A stretch of DNA of 54,451 nt from contig CAZEBB010000009.1 of the NCBI GenBank assembly GCA_964510345.1, positions 1-54,451 of the forward strand, given 5' to 3'. How positions within the stretch are numbered: the stretch's first letter is position 1; the number at the start of each line of letters is the position of its first letter. Of this stretch, positions 1-7,877 are shown one piece after another. This DNA comes from JAAYQA01 sp964510345 (lineage in GTDB: Bacteria > Bacillota > Clostridia > Tissierellales > Peptoniphilaceae). A program made the translations under genes and the position numbers. Below the pieces are notes generated by a model that worked only from the letters and a program-made list of their open reading frames with translations, was not told where the DNA came from and ran no database searches.

Positions 1-140
1 TTTGCATGAGTCTTGCTTACGTTTTGAAATGCATCAAAACGTGCAAGGCTTGCAAGCGGCCGTGAGCGTGCCGAGAAGAGTTTTCCGGGTGCGACGAACG
101 AGTTGTACAATTCGATAAAGATAGAATATTTTTCGACAAA
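1..140. other. left edge, no supportable gene
   Basis: No gene can be called here. One plus-strand frame is open from the window edge to a TAA near position 118 and could be the tail of a gene outside the window, but its translation (arginine-rich, no known motif) is not convincing. Confidence 0.3.
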
Positions 141-169
141 ACAGCGCATCGAGAATCTCGATGCGCTGT
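141..169 (-). terminator. intrinsic terminator of wrbA operon
   Basis: A perfect 13-bp inverted repeat (ACAGCGCATCGAG / CTCGATGCGCTGT) with a 3-nt loop lies 6 bp beyond the wrbA stop. The trailing T-run on the minus strand is short (TTTGTC), so termination strength is uncertain. It could also serve a plus-strand gene entering from the left. Confidence 0.75.
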
Positions 170-174
170 TGTTA

Positions 175-768
175 TTATCCGATATATTTCTGTGTGACGT
201 CCACAAGGCGTTTTGCTTGATGTTTCACAGCGCCTTCGAGGTCGTTCGCAAATCCTTCACGCGTTGCCGAACCCGTCGTACCGTAGGGGTTTCCGCCGGC
301 AGTGTATACGCTGTTGTCCGTGTAGCCGACCGGAACGATCAGCGCACCCCAGTGCATCATCGAGGTGTAGATCGCCTGCACCGTCATTTCTTGTCCGCCG
401 TTGACATTCATCGCCGACGACATCGCCGAGACGAATTTGTTAGTGAATTTTCCTTCGCTCCACGGTCCACCTTGTGCGTCGATGAACGACTTCATTTGGA
501 AAGCAACTCCGCCAAAACGGGTCGGTGTCGAGAAGAGAATCGCATCTGCCCAGATCAGGTCATCGGAGCTTGCTTCTTCGACATCTTTAGAATCTTCCAA
601 GTATTTTTCCCAACCCGGATTCATATTGCTGAAATCTAATAATTCCTTTACTTTGCGAAGGCGCACTTCAGCTCCGGCTGCTTCTGCCGCTTCCTTTGCC
701 CATAGTGCCATTTGATAATTGTGTCCGGTTTGGCTGTAATATACGATTGCTAATTTTACTTTTTCCAT
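175..768 (-). CDS. wrbA: NAD(P)H:quinone oxidoreductase, WrbA family
   Basis: A 197-residue flavodoxin-fold protein of the WrbA (type IV) family, which carries out two-electron reduction of quinones with FMN and NAD(P)H in the cytoplasm. The N-terminal FMN phosphate loop is VYYSQTGHNYQMA (about residues 9-21), followed by the family segments FSTPTRFGG and HWGALIVPVGYTD and the C-terminal NPYGTTG. Length is normal for WrbA. AGGAGG lies 8 bp before the ATG. It is the last gene of a MarR-pirin-WrbA operon, a common arrangement for quinone or electrophile stress, so repression by the adjacent MarR protein is likely. The family assignment is secure; the substrate is inferred. Confidence 0.93.
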   Translation of the reverse strand: MEKVKLAIVYYSQTGHNYQMALWAKEAAEAAGAEVRLRKVKELLDFSNMNPGWEKYLEDSKDVEEASSDDLIWADAILFSTPTRFGGVAFQMKSFIDAQGGPWSEGKFTNKFVSAMSSAMNVNGGQEMTVQAIYTSMMHWGALIVPVGYTDNSVYTAGGNPYGTTGSATREGFANDLEGAVKHQAKRLVDVTQKYIG

Positions 769-781
769 TGTTTGTGTCCTC

Positions 782-1621
782 CTATTTGGGTTGTTCTTTA
801 ATAAAGTTTCCGCTTCGCAGATCTGCGAAAGCTTGCAGTACTTCTTCTTTGGTGTTCATGACGATGGGACCACCCCATGCCACGGTTTCTCTGATGGGTT
901 TTGCTTGTGCATATACGATTTTCGCGGGCATCTCATGCGCTTTTAGCGTGATGGCATCGCCGTCGTGTAGTCGAACCGCTGTCTTTTCGTTAAATGCCTG
1001 ACCGGCCACATCGGCGTCTCCTTCGAGCAGAAATACGAAGCTCGTTTCATCGGAAGGTGACGGAAATGTTAGGGTCGCTCCCGGTTCTAAGTTGATCTCT
1101 AAAAAGGTTGCGGGGATGTGATGCGGCTTTGCGCCTTCTTTGTCGCCGAAGGATCCGGCAATGACGCGAACGCTTGCTCCCTCTTCATCCACCACGGGGA
1201 TCTCATCTCTCTTGATCTCAAAATATTTCGGCGTCGTCATCTTGTCCTTTTGCGGCAAGTTCAGCCAAAACTGTAGCCCCAACATCCGATCTGACGCTTG
1301 CGGCATTTCTTGATGCAAGATTCCCGAACCCGCCGTCATCCACTGTGCATCGCCGGGATTGATCGCGCCTTTATTCCCTAAGCTGTCCTGATGCTCGATG
1401 CATCCTTGCGACAGATAGGTGATGGTTTCAATCCCTCTGTGGGGATGTTCCGGGAAACCTTTTGTGTAGTCATCCGGGTTGGTGCTGTCGAATGAATCCA
1501 GCATGAGAAACGGATCAAAAGACTCGATGGTATCGGTCGACAGGACTCTCGTTAGATGAACCCCTGCGCCATCGACTCCGGGTCTGCCTCGGACGATTTC
1601 CGCGACTGATTTTTCTCTCAT
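782..1621 (-). CDS. pirin family protein (bicupin)
   Basis: A 279-residue pirin-like bicupin. The N-terminal cupin shows the metal-site segment FPEHPHRGIETITY, then HQDSLG and GILHQEMP, which supply the His/Glu ligands typical of bacterial pirins. Some pirins have quercetin 2,3-dioxygenase activity and others act as redox-sensing partners, so the true activity cannot be read from sequence. The start ATG overlaps the marR stop (ATGA), implying translational coupling, and GAGGAG precedes it. It lies between the regulator and wrbA, suggesting a shared role in quinone or oxidant stress. Confidence 0.92.
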   Translation of the reverse strand: MREKSVAEIVRGRPGVDGAGVHLTRVLSTDTIESFDPFLMLDSFDSTNPDDYTKGFPEHPHRGIETITYLSQGCIEHQDSLGNKGAINPGDAQWMTAGSGILHQEMPQASDRMLGLQFWLNLPQKDKMTTPKYFEIKRDEIPVVDEEGASVRVIAGSFGDKEGAKPHHIPATFLEINLEPGATLTFPSPSDETSFVFLLEGDADVAGQAFNEKTAVRLHDGDAITLKAHEMPAKIVYAQAKPIRETVAWGGPIVMNTKEEVLQAFADLRSGNFIKEQPK

Positions 1622-2076
1622 TTCTTCTCCTCATCTCGTTGGGAACGCTCCACTTTCAGTAGCAGTTCCGTGACCTGTGTTTTTTCCTCCGGCGTTAAGA
1701 CGGATAAAACATCTTGAATTTTCCACATATGAACGGGAAATATCTTTTCAATCAAGACTTCCCCTTCTTTTGTTATCGAACTTCGCCGTACCCTGCGATC
1801 ATGCTCTTCTTCGCAAGTATGAATCAAACCTTTCTTTTCCAGATTCCGCAACACCACGGTGATATTGCCTCCGGTGGTCAGAATGGACTTGATGATCGCT
1901 CCCGTCGAAAGTGGTCCTTTATGATACAGCACTTCCAAAACGGCAAATTGAGTCAGCGATAAGTCGTGTTCGGAAAAGATTTTTTGAATCTCGCGTTGTA
2001 TGAACTGGGTGCAACGGCTGAGTCGGATCATCAGTGAAAGGTCGATATCGGCTTCACTTCCATAAGTCGCTTTCAT
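1618..2076 (-). CDS. MarR family transcriptional regulator
   Basis: A winged-helix MarR repressor of 152 residues. The fold is visible as the DLSLTQFAVLEVL helix, the recognition region STGAIIKSILTTGGNITVVL, and the wing EEEHDRRVRRSSIT, where D-x-R is the MarR signature. No conserved sensing cysteine is obvious. The ATG at 2076 is chosen because GGAGG lies 5-9 bp upstream; a longer reading from a TTG at 2139 would run across the promoter and operator. It heads the operon with pirin and wrbA and probably represses itself through the palindrome 12 bp before its start codon. Confidence 0.93.
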   Translation of the reverse strand: MKATYGSEADIDLSLMIRLSRCTQFIQREIQKIFSEHDLSLTQFAVLEVLYHKGPLSTGAIIKSILTTGGNITVVLRNLEKKGLIHTCEEEHDRRVRRSSITKEGEVLIEKIFPVHMWKIQDVLSVLTPEEKTQVTELLLKVERSQRDEEKK

Positions 2077-2087
2077 GATTCCTCCAT

Positions 2088-2105
2088 TATCACTAATTAG
2101 TGATA
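2088..2105 (-). promoter_or_regulatory. MarR operator palindrome
   Basis: TATCACTAATTAGTGATA is a perfect 18-bp palindrome between the -10 box and the ribosome site of marR. Size, symmetry and position fit a MarR-dimer site for autorepression of the marR-pirin-wrbA operon. The symmetry is seen; the binding is inferred. Confidence 0.75.
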
Positions 2106-2110
2106 TATCT

Positions 2111-2139
2111 ATTATACCCACTTTTTTCTTTTTAAACAA
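2111..2139 (-). promoter_or_regulatory. marR operon promoter, overlapping sigma-A and sigma-B-like boxes
   Basis: On the minus strand TTGTTT and TATAAT are 17 bp apart, a good vegetative promoter. Superimposed are GTTTAA and GGGTAT separated by 12 bp, matching the Bacillus sigma-B consensus hexamers. Whether this organism has a sigma-B is not shown in the window. Confidence 0.65.
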
Positions 2140-2144
2140 CCCTC

Positions 2145-2172
2145 AAACAAAAAAGAACGCACGTGGCGTTCT
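2145..2172 (-). terminator. intrinsic terminator of the lspA-ung-rluD operon
   Basis: Stem AGAACGC / GCGTTCT with a 5-nt loop, followed on the minus strand by TTTTTTGTTT. It lies 10 bp after the pseudouridine synthase stop and closes the long envelope operon. Confidence 0.85.
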
Positions 2173-2181
2173 CTGACAAAT

Positions 2182-3096
2182 TTATTGTCCATTTTGTATC
2201 CTCAATACCCGCAACAGTTCGCGGTAAGGCTCTGTCAGTTCGCTGGTAAAGCTCAACTCTTCCCCCGTACGAGGATGCGTAAAGGTCAGTTTCACGGCAT
2301 GGAGCATCTGGTACGGCAAATTGTATCTCTCTTTTTTGATTCCGTACAGCGGGTCGCCCAGAATCGGATGACCCGTTGACGCCATATGCACGCGGATCTG
2401 ATGGGTGCGTCCGGTATCCAGGATCACGCGAAGCCTTGTCACCTGATCAAGCCGTTCCAACACTTCATAGTGGGTGCACGCCTCGCGCATGGCGCGCCCG
2501 CGCACGGACATTTTTCCCGAATCGGAGCGACTGCGCCCGATCGGCTCGTCAATCGTGCCGCGATCGGTCGGAAAGGCCCCATAGACGATGGCTTCATATT
2601 CTCTGTGGATGTCGCGTTTGGCTAGGGCTTCACTCAACAGGCGGTGCGTCTGGTCGTCTTTGGCGACGACGAGGAGCCCTGCCGTGTCTTTGTCTAATCG
2701 GTGGACGATTCCCGGCCGTTGCGTTCCCCCCACCTGCGACAATGCGTCTCTCATATGGTACAGGAGAGCATTGACCAAGGTACCGGTGCGAATCCCCGGT
2801 GCCGGGTGCACGACCATACCCGCCGGTTTGTCGATGACGGCCAAGAACTCGTCTTCATATACGATCGTAAGGGGGATGTCCTCCGGCTCATAACTCGAGG
2901 GCTCCGGCGCCGGCTCATCGACAGTTACAATTTCTCCGCCATTCAGTTTTCGGTTGGCCTTCGCCGGTTTCCCGTCAACAGTGACGCGGCCATCCTTGAT
3001 CCAATTCGCAATAACTGTCCTCGATTTCTCCGGGTATTTGCCCGTCAAATACACATCTAAACGAACCGAAGCGTCATTTTGCACCTCAAATCTCAT
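2182..3096 (-). CDS. rluD: RluD-type 23S rRNA pseudouridine synthase
   Basis: A 304-residue pseudouridine synthase of the RluA/RluD family. It has an N-terminal S4 RNA-binding domain (about residues 10-65) and a catalytic domain with the HRLDKDTAGLLVVAK motif, whose Asp135 is the nucleophile, plus the family segments GRTHQIRVH and LHA. The start is set at the ATG that overlaps the ung stop (ATGA), with GGGAG upstream; a GTG five codons earlier lacks a site. The position downstream of lspA matches B. subtilis ylyB. The target (large-subunit helix 69 region) is inferred from the family. Confidence 0.92.
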   Translation of the reverse strand: MRFEVQNDASVRLDVYLTGKYPEKSRTVIANWIKDGRVTVDGKPAKANRKLNGGEIVTVDEPAPEPSSYEPEDIPLTIVYEDEFLAVIDKPAGMVVHPAPGIRTGTLVNALLYHMRDALSQVGGTQRPGIVHRLDKDTAGLLVVAKDDQTHRLLSEALAKRDIHREYEAIVYGAFPTDRGTIDEPIGRSRSDSGKMSVRGRAMREACTHYEVLERLDQVTRLRVILDTGRTHQIRVHMASTGHPILGDPLYGIKKERYNLPYQMLHAVKLTFTHPRTGEELSFTSELTEPYRELLRVLRIQNGQ

Positions 3097-3764
3097 TCGT
3101 TTTTCTCCCACTCGATCGGCACGCGGCCATTTTCAGCCAAAAATCGATTGACTTCAGAAAAGTGTCGGCATCCGAAAAAACCGTTGTGTGCCGACAATGG
3201 AGACGGGTGCGCAGCTTCCAAACAGAGATGGCGCGGATTGGTGATCAACATTTTCTTGCTTCGTGCCGGCCGTCCCCATAAGAGAAAAGCGATCGGAGAC
3301 GGCGAGTCATTCAGTTGACGAAGGATCTCATCCGTCAAAATCTCCCATCCTTTCCCGCGATGGGACTGCGGGCTCTGTTGGCGCACGGTCAGTACCGTAT
3401 TGAGCAGCAACACGCCTTGTTTCGCCCATCCGGTCAAGAGTCCGGTCGTCGGTCGCTTCACGCCTACATCGGCTTCGATTTCTTTGTAGATATTGAGTAA
3501 CGATGGCGGAGCGGGTACTCCTTTTCTGACAGAAAAAGAAAAGCCGTGCGCTTGCCCGTGTCCATGATAGGGATCCTGTCCGAGGATCACCACCTTCACA
3601 TCGGGATAGTCGACGGCTTTCAGCGCGTTGAAGATGTCGTTTGCCTCGGGGTATACCGTCTGTGATTGATACTCTGAGACGAGGAATGCACGGAGTTTCT
3701 TGTAATAAGGCTTGCCCCACTCTTCCGACAAACGCGTGTCCCAGCTGTTCTCTAGAGTTACCAT
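3093..3764 (-). CDS. ung: uracil-DNA glycosylase, family 1
   Basis: Removes uracil from DNA to start base-excision repair. The 223-residue protein has all Ung landmarks: GQDPYHGHGQAHG with catalytic Asp64, the uracil-pocket and GVLLLNTVLTV strand, and the leucine loop HPSPLSAHNGFFG beginning at His186. Length is typical. It sits between lspA and rluD, which are usually adjacent, overlapping both (TAATG and ATGA junctions), so it has been inserted into a conserved pair and is now co-translated with it. Confidence 0.97.
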   Translation of the reverse strand: MVTLENSWDTRLSEEWGKPYYKKLRAFLVSEYQSQTVYPEANDIFNALKAVDYPDVKVVILGQDPYHGHGQAHGFSFSVRKGVPAPPSLLNIYKEIEADVGVKRPTTGLLTGWAKQGVLLLNTVLTVRQQSPQSHRGKGWEILTDEILRQLNDSPSPIAFLLWGRPARSKKMLITNPRHLCLEAAHPSPLSAHNGFFGCRHFSEVNRFLAENGRVPIEWEKNE

Positions 3765-4222
3765 TACGAAAACTCTTTGCTGAAGAGCAGCTTATACATG
3801 AGGAGAGCTGCGCCGATGACGACACACATATCGGCGATATTAAAGACCGGAAAATTCATGAGCCCGCCAAATTTCAGAGCGATGAAATCGACGACATATC
3901 CCAATCGAATGCGGTCGATCAGGTTGCCGATCGCTCCGGCCAATATCGACAGCATGGCGATATTCGTGACCGTCGAATGAGTCTTGTAGTGTTTAAGAAT
4001 ATACACAAACAGAAACACGATGACCACCGTAGTGATTAAGATGAAAAAGGTTCTGCGATCTTGCAGAATACCGAATGCAGCCCCCCGGTTCTCCACATAC
4101 AGTAGTGAGAGCTGATTGGGTATCAGGTGCATTGGACTGGCTCCTCGTAAATGAACGACGGCCAAATGTTTGGTCCATTGATCCAAACCGGTTAACAAGA
4201 GAAATAACAAAATATAGAGCAT
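3764..4222 (-). CDS. lspA: lipoprotein signal peptidase (signal peptidase II)
   Basis: A 152-residue membrane aspartyl protease that cleaves prolipoprotein signal peptides. Four hydrophobic segments are visible. The catalytic pair is Asp112 in GNLIDRIRLGYVVDFIAL and Asp131 in FNIADMCVV, and the N-terminal DQWTK and ENRGAAFG signatures are present. AAGGA lies about 8 bp upstream of the start. In Bacilli, divIVA and ileS usually separate ylmH from lspA; here the two genes are 10 bp apart. Confidence 0.97.
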   Translation of the reverse strand: MLYILLFLLLTGLDQWTKHLAVVHLRGASPMHLIPNQLSLLYVENRGAAFGILQDRRTFFILITTVVIVFLFVYILKHYKTHSTVTNIAMLSILAGAIGNLIDRIRLGYVVDFIALKFGGLMNFPVFNIADMCVVIGAALLMYKLLFSKEFS

Positions 4223-4232
4223 CTATTTTCCT

Positions 4233-5006
4233 TTACTTTTTATGTTCGATGAGTAAGACTCGATTGCCTTTTTTTGTTGCACCGTCAACGGAGCGATAAT
4301 TGTAACGGCCGAATCCGCGAATGGAGAGGGTATCTCCCGGCTGCATCAAGCGCGAAGTCTGATAATCTACCAAGTGATTCAGCTTTACTTCGCCTCTTCG
4401 AATCCTTGTTTGCGCTTTCTCCCTCGAAGTATGCGTCAACTGTGCCACGACTGCGTCCAATCGCTCGGAACTTACGATCACACGAAGCACTTCGGCCTCA
4501 CCTTCCGACAAGCTGAAGGTAGCCATGTGCCGATTCGCCACTCGAACCGGTGTCCGTCCGATCTGCCCCAATGTATCGATCAAAAAATCCGCCATACCGG
4601 ACTTGACCATCATTTCCGCGCGGCGCTCTCCGATCCGGATGTCCCCCATGCGGTCCCGGTTCATGCCGGTCGCTAACGTGGCTCCCAATATATCTTTGTG
4701 TTGGATCGGTTCATCGAAATGAATCTCCAGCACTGTGATATCTACCTCGCTGTCAGAGTCGATCGGCTCATGGGATATACACAGGATTCTTCGTTCACAG
4801 CCTTCGGGCAACAAAGCGGTATACAACTGCGGAAAATGGGCTACGAGCGAAGGAACTGCCTGTGCGACTTCCGGCGACAAAAACAACGTGCAGGCACTCG
4901 CTGCGCCACGCTCAACTCGATTGAGCGAATCCAGCAGTTGCCTACACGCATTGCGACTGTCTTGCGGTTGACGTGCGATCCAATCCAACAATTTACTCTT
5001 ATCCAT
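4233..5006 (-). CDS. ylmH: YlmH family S4-domain RNA-binding protein
   Basis: A 257-residue cytoplasmic protein with an RRM-like middle (GATLATGMNRDRMGDI is a family landmark) and a C-terminal S4 domain (about 185-245: RLDAVVAQL, RGEVKLNH, PGDTLSIRGFGR). B. subtilis YlmH is linked to cell division genes and to rescue of stalled ribosomes. The ATG at 5006 lies inside the end of ylmG (8-bp overlap); an upstream in-frame extension through ylmG is rejected. Confidence 0.93.
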   Translation of the reverse strand: MDKSKLLDWIARQPQDSRNACRQLLDSLNRVERGAASACTLFLSPEVAQAVPSLVAHFPQLYTALLPEGCERRILCISHEPIDSDSEVDITVLEIHFDEPIQHKDILGATLATGMNRDRMGDIRIGERRAEMMVKSGMADFLIDTLGQIGRTPVRVANRHMATFSLSEGEAEVLRVIVSSERLDAVVAQLTHTSREKAQTRIRRGEVKLNHLVDYQTSRLMQPGDTLSIRGFGRYNYRSVDGATKKGNRVLLIEHKK

Positions 5007-5262
5007 AGTAAAAACGCAGTATGAGCGCCTCCAGGAAGTTGAGCGCAAAAATCGTGAATAACGGCGTCCAATCGACGCGGCTTCTCCCCAATCCTAACGC
5101 AGAAAACAAGCGTCTGGCGGGTACCAGCAACTGTTCGGCGACCCGATGCAATAGTTGGAGGATGGGATTTGTTCGATCCCGCACAAATAAATCGATCAGT
5201 AGATCGACAAATAAGATCAATTGGAGTGCGGTTACAAAATTATGAAGGATACGTGGGAACAT
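4999..5262 (-). CDS. ylmG: YggT/YlmG family membrane protein
   Basis: An 87-residue protein with two hydrophobic helices flanking a loop that carries the family segments DPTNPIL-like RDRTNPILQ and LLVPARRLF. YggT proteins are membrane proteins of the division neighbourhood whose function is only loosely known. It starts 2 bp after sepF ends and overlaps ylmH, so it is co-translated with both. Confidence 0.93.
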   Translation of the reverse strand: MFPRILHNFVTALQLILFVDLLIDLFVRDRTNPILQLLHRVAEQLLVPARRLFSALGLGRSRVDWTPLFTIFALNFLEALILRFYYG

Positions 5263-5264
5263 CC

Positions 5265-5726
5265 TTACAGCGTATAATCCGTCTTAATCGCGAAATTATC
5301 TAATTGCTTTCCTTCGACATCGACGCCCTTCGGAGCCACCACAAAAATACCCTTCGTGACTTTTCTGATTTGGGCTTCCATCGAGTAGATGCCGCCGTTA
5401 ACGAATTCAAAGATCATTTTCTTCTTTTCCGGGTCCAGTCCCTCGTAATCGATTACGACGATCTTCTTATTCTTAATGTCGTCTAAAATGCGTGTTCCGT
5501 CCTCGTACGTAATGGGTTCGTGAATCACCAATTTGGGCTTCAGCCCGGATCCAACCGATGTGCTCATTGTCGTGTCCTCCTTGCCGGTTAAAATATTTCT
5601 CGGTTCTGATTGCAGTTCCGCTTGTTCCTCATCGTCCATTTCGATGAGATCTTCATCATAATCTGTGTAATACGGGTCTTCATTTACGCCGAGTAAAGAT
5701 TTCAGTTTTTCTTTCATCGAAGCCAT
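5265..5726 (-). CDS. sepF: cell division protein SepF
   Basis: SepF bundles FtsZ filaments and tethers them to the membrane in Gram-positive bacteria. The 153-residue product has an N-terminal amphipathic membrane-binding segment (MKEKLKSLLGV), an acidic linker (25-60) and the C-terminal SepF fold (65-150: VVIDYEGLDPEKKKMIFEF, GGIYSMEAQI, GIFVVAPKGVDV). The first ATG is used because it overlaps the yggS stop (TAATG); a second ATG three codons later gives a more usual amphipathic N-terminus. Confidence 0.96.
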   Translation of the reverse strand: MASMKEKLKSLLGVNEDPYYTDYDEDLIEMDDEEQAELQSEPRNILTGKEDTTMSTSVGSGLKPKLVIHEPITYEDGTRILDDIKNKKIVVIDYEGLDPEKKKMIFEFVNGGIYSMEAQIRKVTKGIFVVAPKGVDVEGKQLDNFAIKTDYTL

Positions 5727-6418
5727 TACGCCGTTCCTCTCTCTCCTAGAATTGCCGATCCGATGCGCACCATCGTTGCGCCTTCTTCGATCGCGATCTC
5801 ATAATCATAACTCATGCCCATCGACAAGATTTGCATTTGAACTTGTTCCGTTTCGTTCTCTTTCAACCGGTCATACAGTGCTTTTGCCCGCTGAAAGTCA
5901 GCGCGAATCTTCTCTTTGTCGTCTGTGTGTGAGCCCATTACCATCATACCCAATACGCGGATCTTCGGATACTTTTCGAGTTCTTGGATAAACGCGGGGA
6001 CACTTTCAATCGACATGCCGGCTTTTGCATCGTCATCGGCAATATTAACTTCGATCAGTGTATTCACCGATTCATCCGCTCTTTTATTGATCGCTTCCGC
6101 CAGCGATATACGATCCAGCGATTGGATGATGTCCACATTGCCGAGAAGCGCCTTCACCTTGTTCGTCTGCAAACTGCCGATCATATGGACATGACAGCCC
6201 TCCGGCAGATCGGGTTTCTTGCGTTGAATCTCTTGCACTTTGTTTTCGCCGATGTCCGTGACGCCCAGTTCAAAAAGGAGATGGATATCCTCGACGGGAT
6301 ACGTCTTTGTTACGACCACGACCGTGACATCGTCGGTGCGCCCGGCATTATCTTTTGCCGTTTGAATGCGCTCATGCACTTTATTTAGTGCGTCTTGTAA
6401 TTCAGTTTTTCTATTCAA
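5726..6418 (-). CDS. yggS: YggS/YlmE family PLP homeostasis protein
   Basis: A 230-residue single-domain, alanine-racemase-like barrel that binds pyridoxal phosphate and helps maintain B6 homeostasis; it is not known to be an enzyme. Visible landmarks: the PLP lysine in VVTKTYP (K38), GENKVQEI, HMIGSLQTNK, and the C-terminal phosphate-binding LSMGMSYDYEIAIEEGAT and VRIGSAILG. It heads the conserved yggS-sepF-ylmG-ylmH string. Confidence 0.95.
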   Translation of the reverse strand: MNRKTELQDALNKVHERIQTAKDNAGRTDDVTVVVVTKTYPVEDIHLLFELGVTDIGENKVQEIQRKKPDLPEGCHVHMIGSLQTNKVKALLGNVDIIQSLDRISLAEAINKRADESVNTLIEVNIADDDAKAGMSIESVPAFIQELEKYPKIRVLGMMVMGSHTDDKEKIRADFQRAKALYDRLKENETEQVQMQILSMGMSYDYEIAIEEGATMVRIGSAILGERGTA

Positions 6419-7499
6419 TAAAATCGCCTTCTTTTATACTTCCCGGATGTAAGAAAACTTCATCGTACAGTGCCAATTCACTTTCTGTCACGTCGATAAA
6501 AACCTGTTCTCCATCCTTTTGATAGCGACCGATCGGTACAAACGTCACGATCGCATCGTTACTCTTTATATAGACGCCTTGCTGGTTGTCCTTCTCAAAT
6601 ACGGCGCTTACGGGAAGCGCAAACGCCCGATACGCAATATCGGTAATCGTCCCGCGAAGCGAGCGTTCCTTCATCACGGACGATAACCATCGGTCGGAAT
6701 ACACGGACAATACACTGTGATCTTCCGATGATTCAAAGCGAAAGACCGTTCCTGTGACCTCTTCCTCTCCGATGCGCAATCGCACTTTTTCGTCCGGCTT
6801 CGTTATCGGCGTCTCTGTTTCGATCAATATGCCGTAGTGCAGATTGTTGATCAACACAAGACCCGGTCGAGCTTTCGGCGGATTTGTCAAATGTAAAATG
6901 GATCGTATGTCACCGGCTCTCAGCGTGCGCATTGCCTCCCAGGAGGCGATCTCTTCATACCCGTCCAGCTGTCCTTTGAGGATGCCGGCTCGATTGGTCA
7001 ATAGTTCTGTGCCCTCATTGAGAAACGGTGCATCTCCCAAATCGACCAGATAGCGCTCGGAAGGGAGTCGATCTTCATCGTTCACTGCCTCCGTCGGCTT
7101 TTCAGGGCGAATCTCATCGATAGTGAGCGCCGCTGCTTGCCCATTTCGAATGGCTTCGATGACGCGGTCGGTAATCGATAAATTGGCACCGCCTTCGCTC
7201 GGGTTCAGATTTACATCTTTCGTCACCGTGCCCACCCTTTGGTGGACACCCACTCGTTTGTCAATCACATCGGGAGCCAGTGTATAGGAACCTTCAGGTA
7301 ACGGTACGGCTTCTTCATCATACACCGCCAAGCCGATAAACGGGACCATTTTTTCATAGTCGATCGAACTCTCGATCACGACGGTCTTATGGCGATACAA
7401 TGCACTATAGGCGTTCCACCCCACTAGGAGCAGACCCGTCAACACCAAAAGGAGGAGGACGATGGCCCGAATAAACTTTTTATTGATTCTCATCTTCAT
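6411..7499 (-). CDS. HlyD-like membrane-anchored protein of the ylm locus
   Basis: A 362-residue protein with a basic N-terminus, one transmembrane helix (about 11-30) and a long extracytoplasmic part resembling the barrel-sandwich and beta-barrel portions of HlyD/membrane-fusion proteins (LRAGDIRSILHL, VRLRIGEEEVTGTVFRFE, FALPVSAVFEKDNQQGVYI). No coiled-coil hairpin of a classical efflux adaptor is obvious and no transporter is adjacent. It overlaps both neighbours (8 bp with yggS; stop/start with the 122-residue gene). HlyD-like annotation is common for such clostridial ylm-locus genes; a wall or division role is inference. Confidence 0.7.
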   Translation of the reverse strand: MKMRINKKFIRAIVLLLLVLTGLLLVGWNAYSALYRHKTVVIESSIDYEKMVPFIGLAVYDEEAVPLPEGSYTLAPDVIDKRVGVHQRVGTVTKDVNLNPSEGGANLSITDRVIEAIRNGQAAALTIDEIRPEKPTEAVNDEDRLPSERYLVDLGDAPFLNEGTELLTNRAGILKGQLDGYEEIASWEAMRTLRAGDIRSILHLTNPPKARPGLVLINNLHYGILIETETPITKPDEKVRLRIGEEEVTGTVFRFESSEDHSVLSVYSDRWLSSVMKERSLRGTITDIAYRAFALPVSAVFEKDNQQGVYIKSNDAIVTFVPIGRYQKDGEQVFIDVTESELALYDEVFLHPGSIKEGDFIE

Positions 7500-7867
7500 T
7501 AGGGAAAGAACTTTCCGTACCGGCTGACCATTCGAATCTCTTTGATCTTTTCGACTTGGATATCGATCACGGCCTCTTCCATCGACATGACGATCGCATC
7601 CGAACGAGTATCTACGCCGAGTACCATTCCTTCCAACTTTTCTTTAAATTTTGTGATCACTTTGATCTTGTCGCCGGCGCGAATTTGCATCCCTTGAATC
7701 ATAAAGAGCTTAATTTCCGCTCTTTCGATGTCTTTTTCGGTAATGTGTTCCCCCTCGATGACGACGGTATTTTGAGACAATGCGATTTTCTCGCGAATTA
7801 CCTCAACGATGTTTCGGAGTATTTGTATCGCAGCAAGCGCTGCGAGCACAAACAGCATCTCTGTCAT
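7499..7867 (-). CDS. conserved membrane-anchored hypothetical protein
   Basis: 122 residues: one N-terminal hydrophobic helix (about 3-18), then a soluble alpha/beta domain with repeated hydrophobic strands (IRAGDKIKVITKF, GMVLGVDTRSDAIVMS, AVIDIQVEKIKEIRMV). I do not recognise the family. The order anchor-plus-small-barrel and its place between two other membrane-associated genes of the ylm operon suggest a structural partner of the HlyD-like protein. Confidence 0.7.
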   Translation of the reverse strand: MTEMLFVLAALAAIQILRNIVEVIREKIALSQNTVVIEGEHITEKDIERAEIKLFMIQGMQIRAGDKIKVITKFKEKLEGMVLGVDTRSDAIVMSMEEAVIDIQVEKIKEIRMVSRYGKFFP

Positions 7868-7877
7868 ACGTCTCTCC

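Noticed and set aside
2077..2139. N-terminal extension of the MarR protein from a TTG
   Set aside because: It would translate through the -35, -10 and operator; the ATG at 2076 has a perfect ribosome site.
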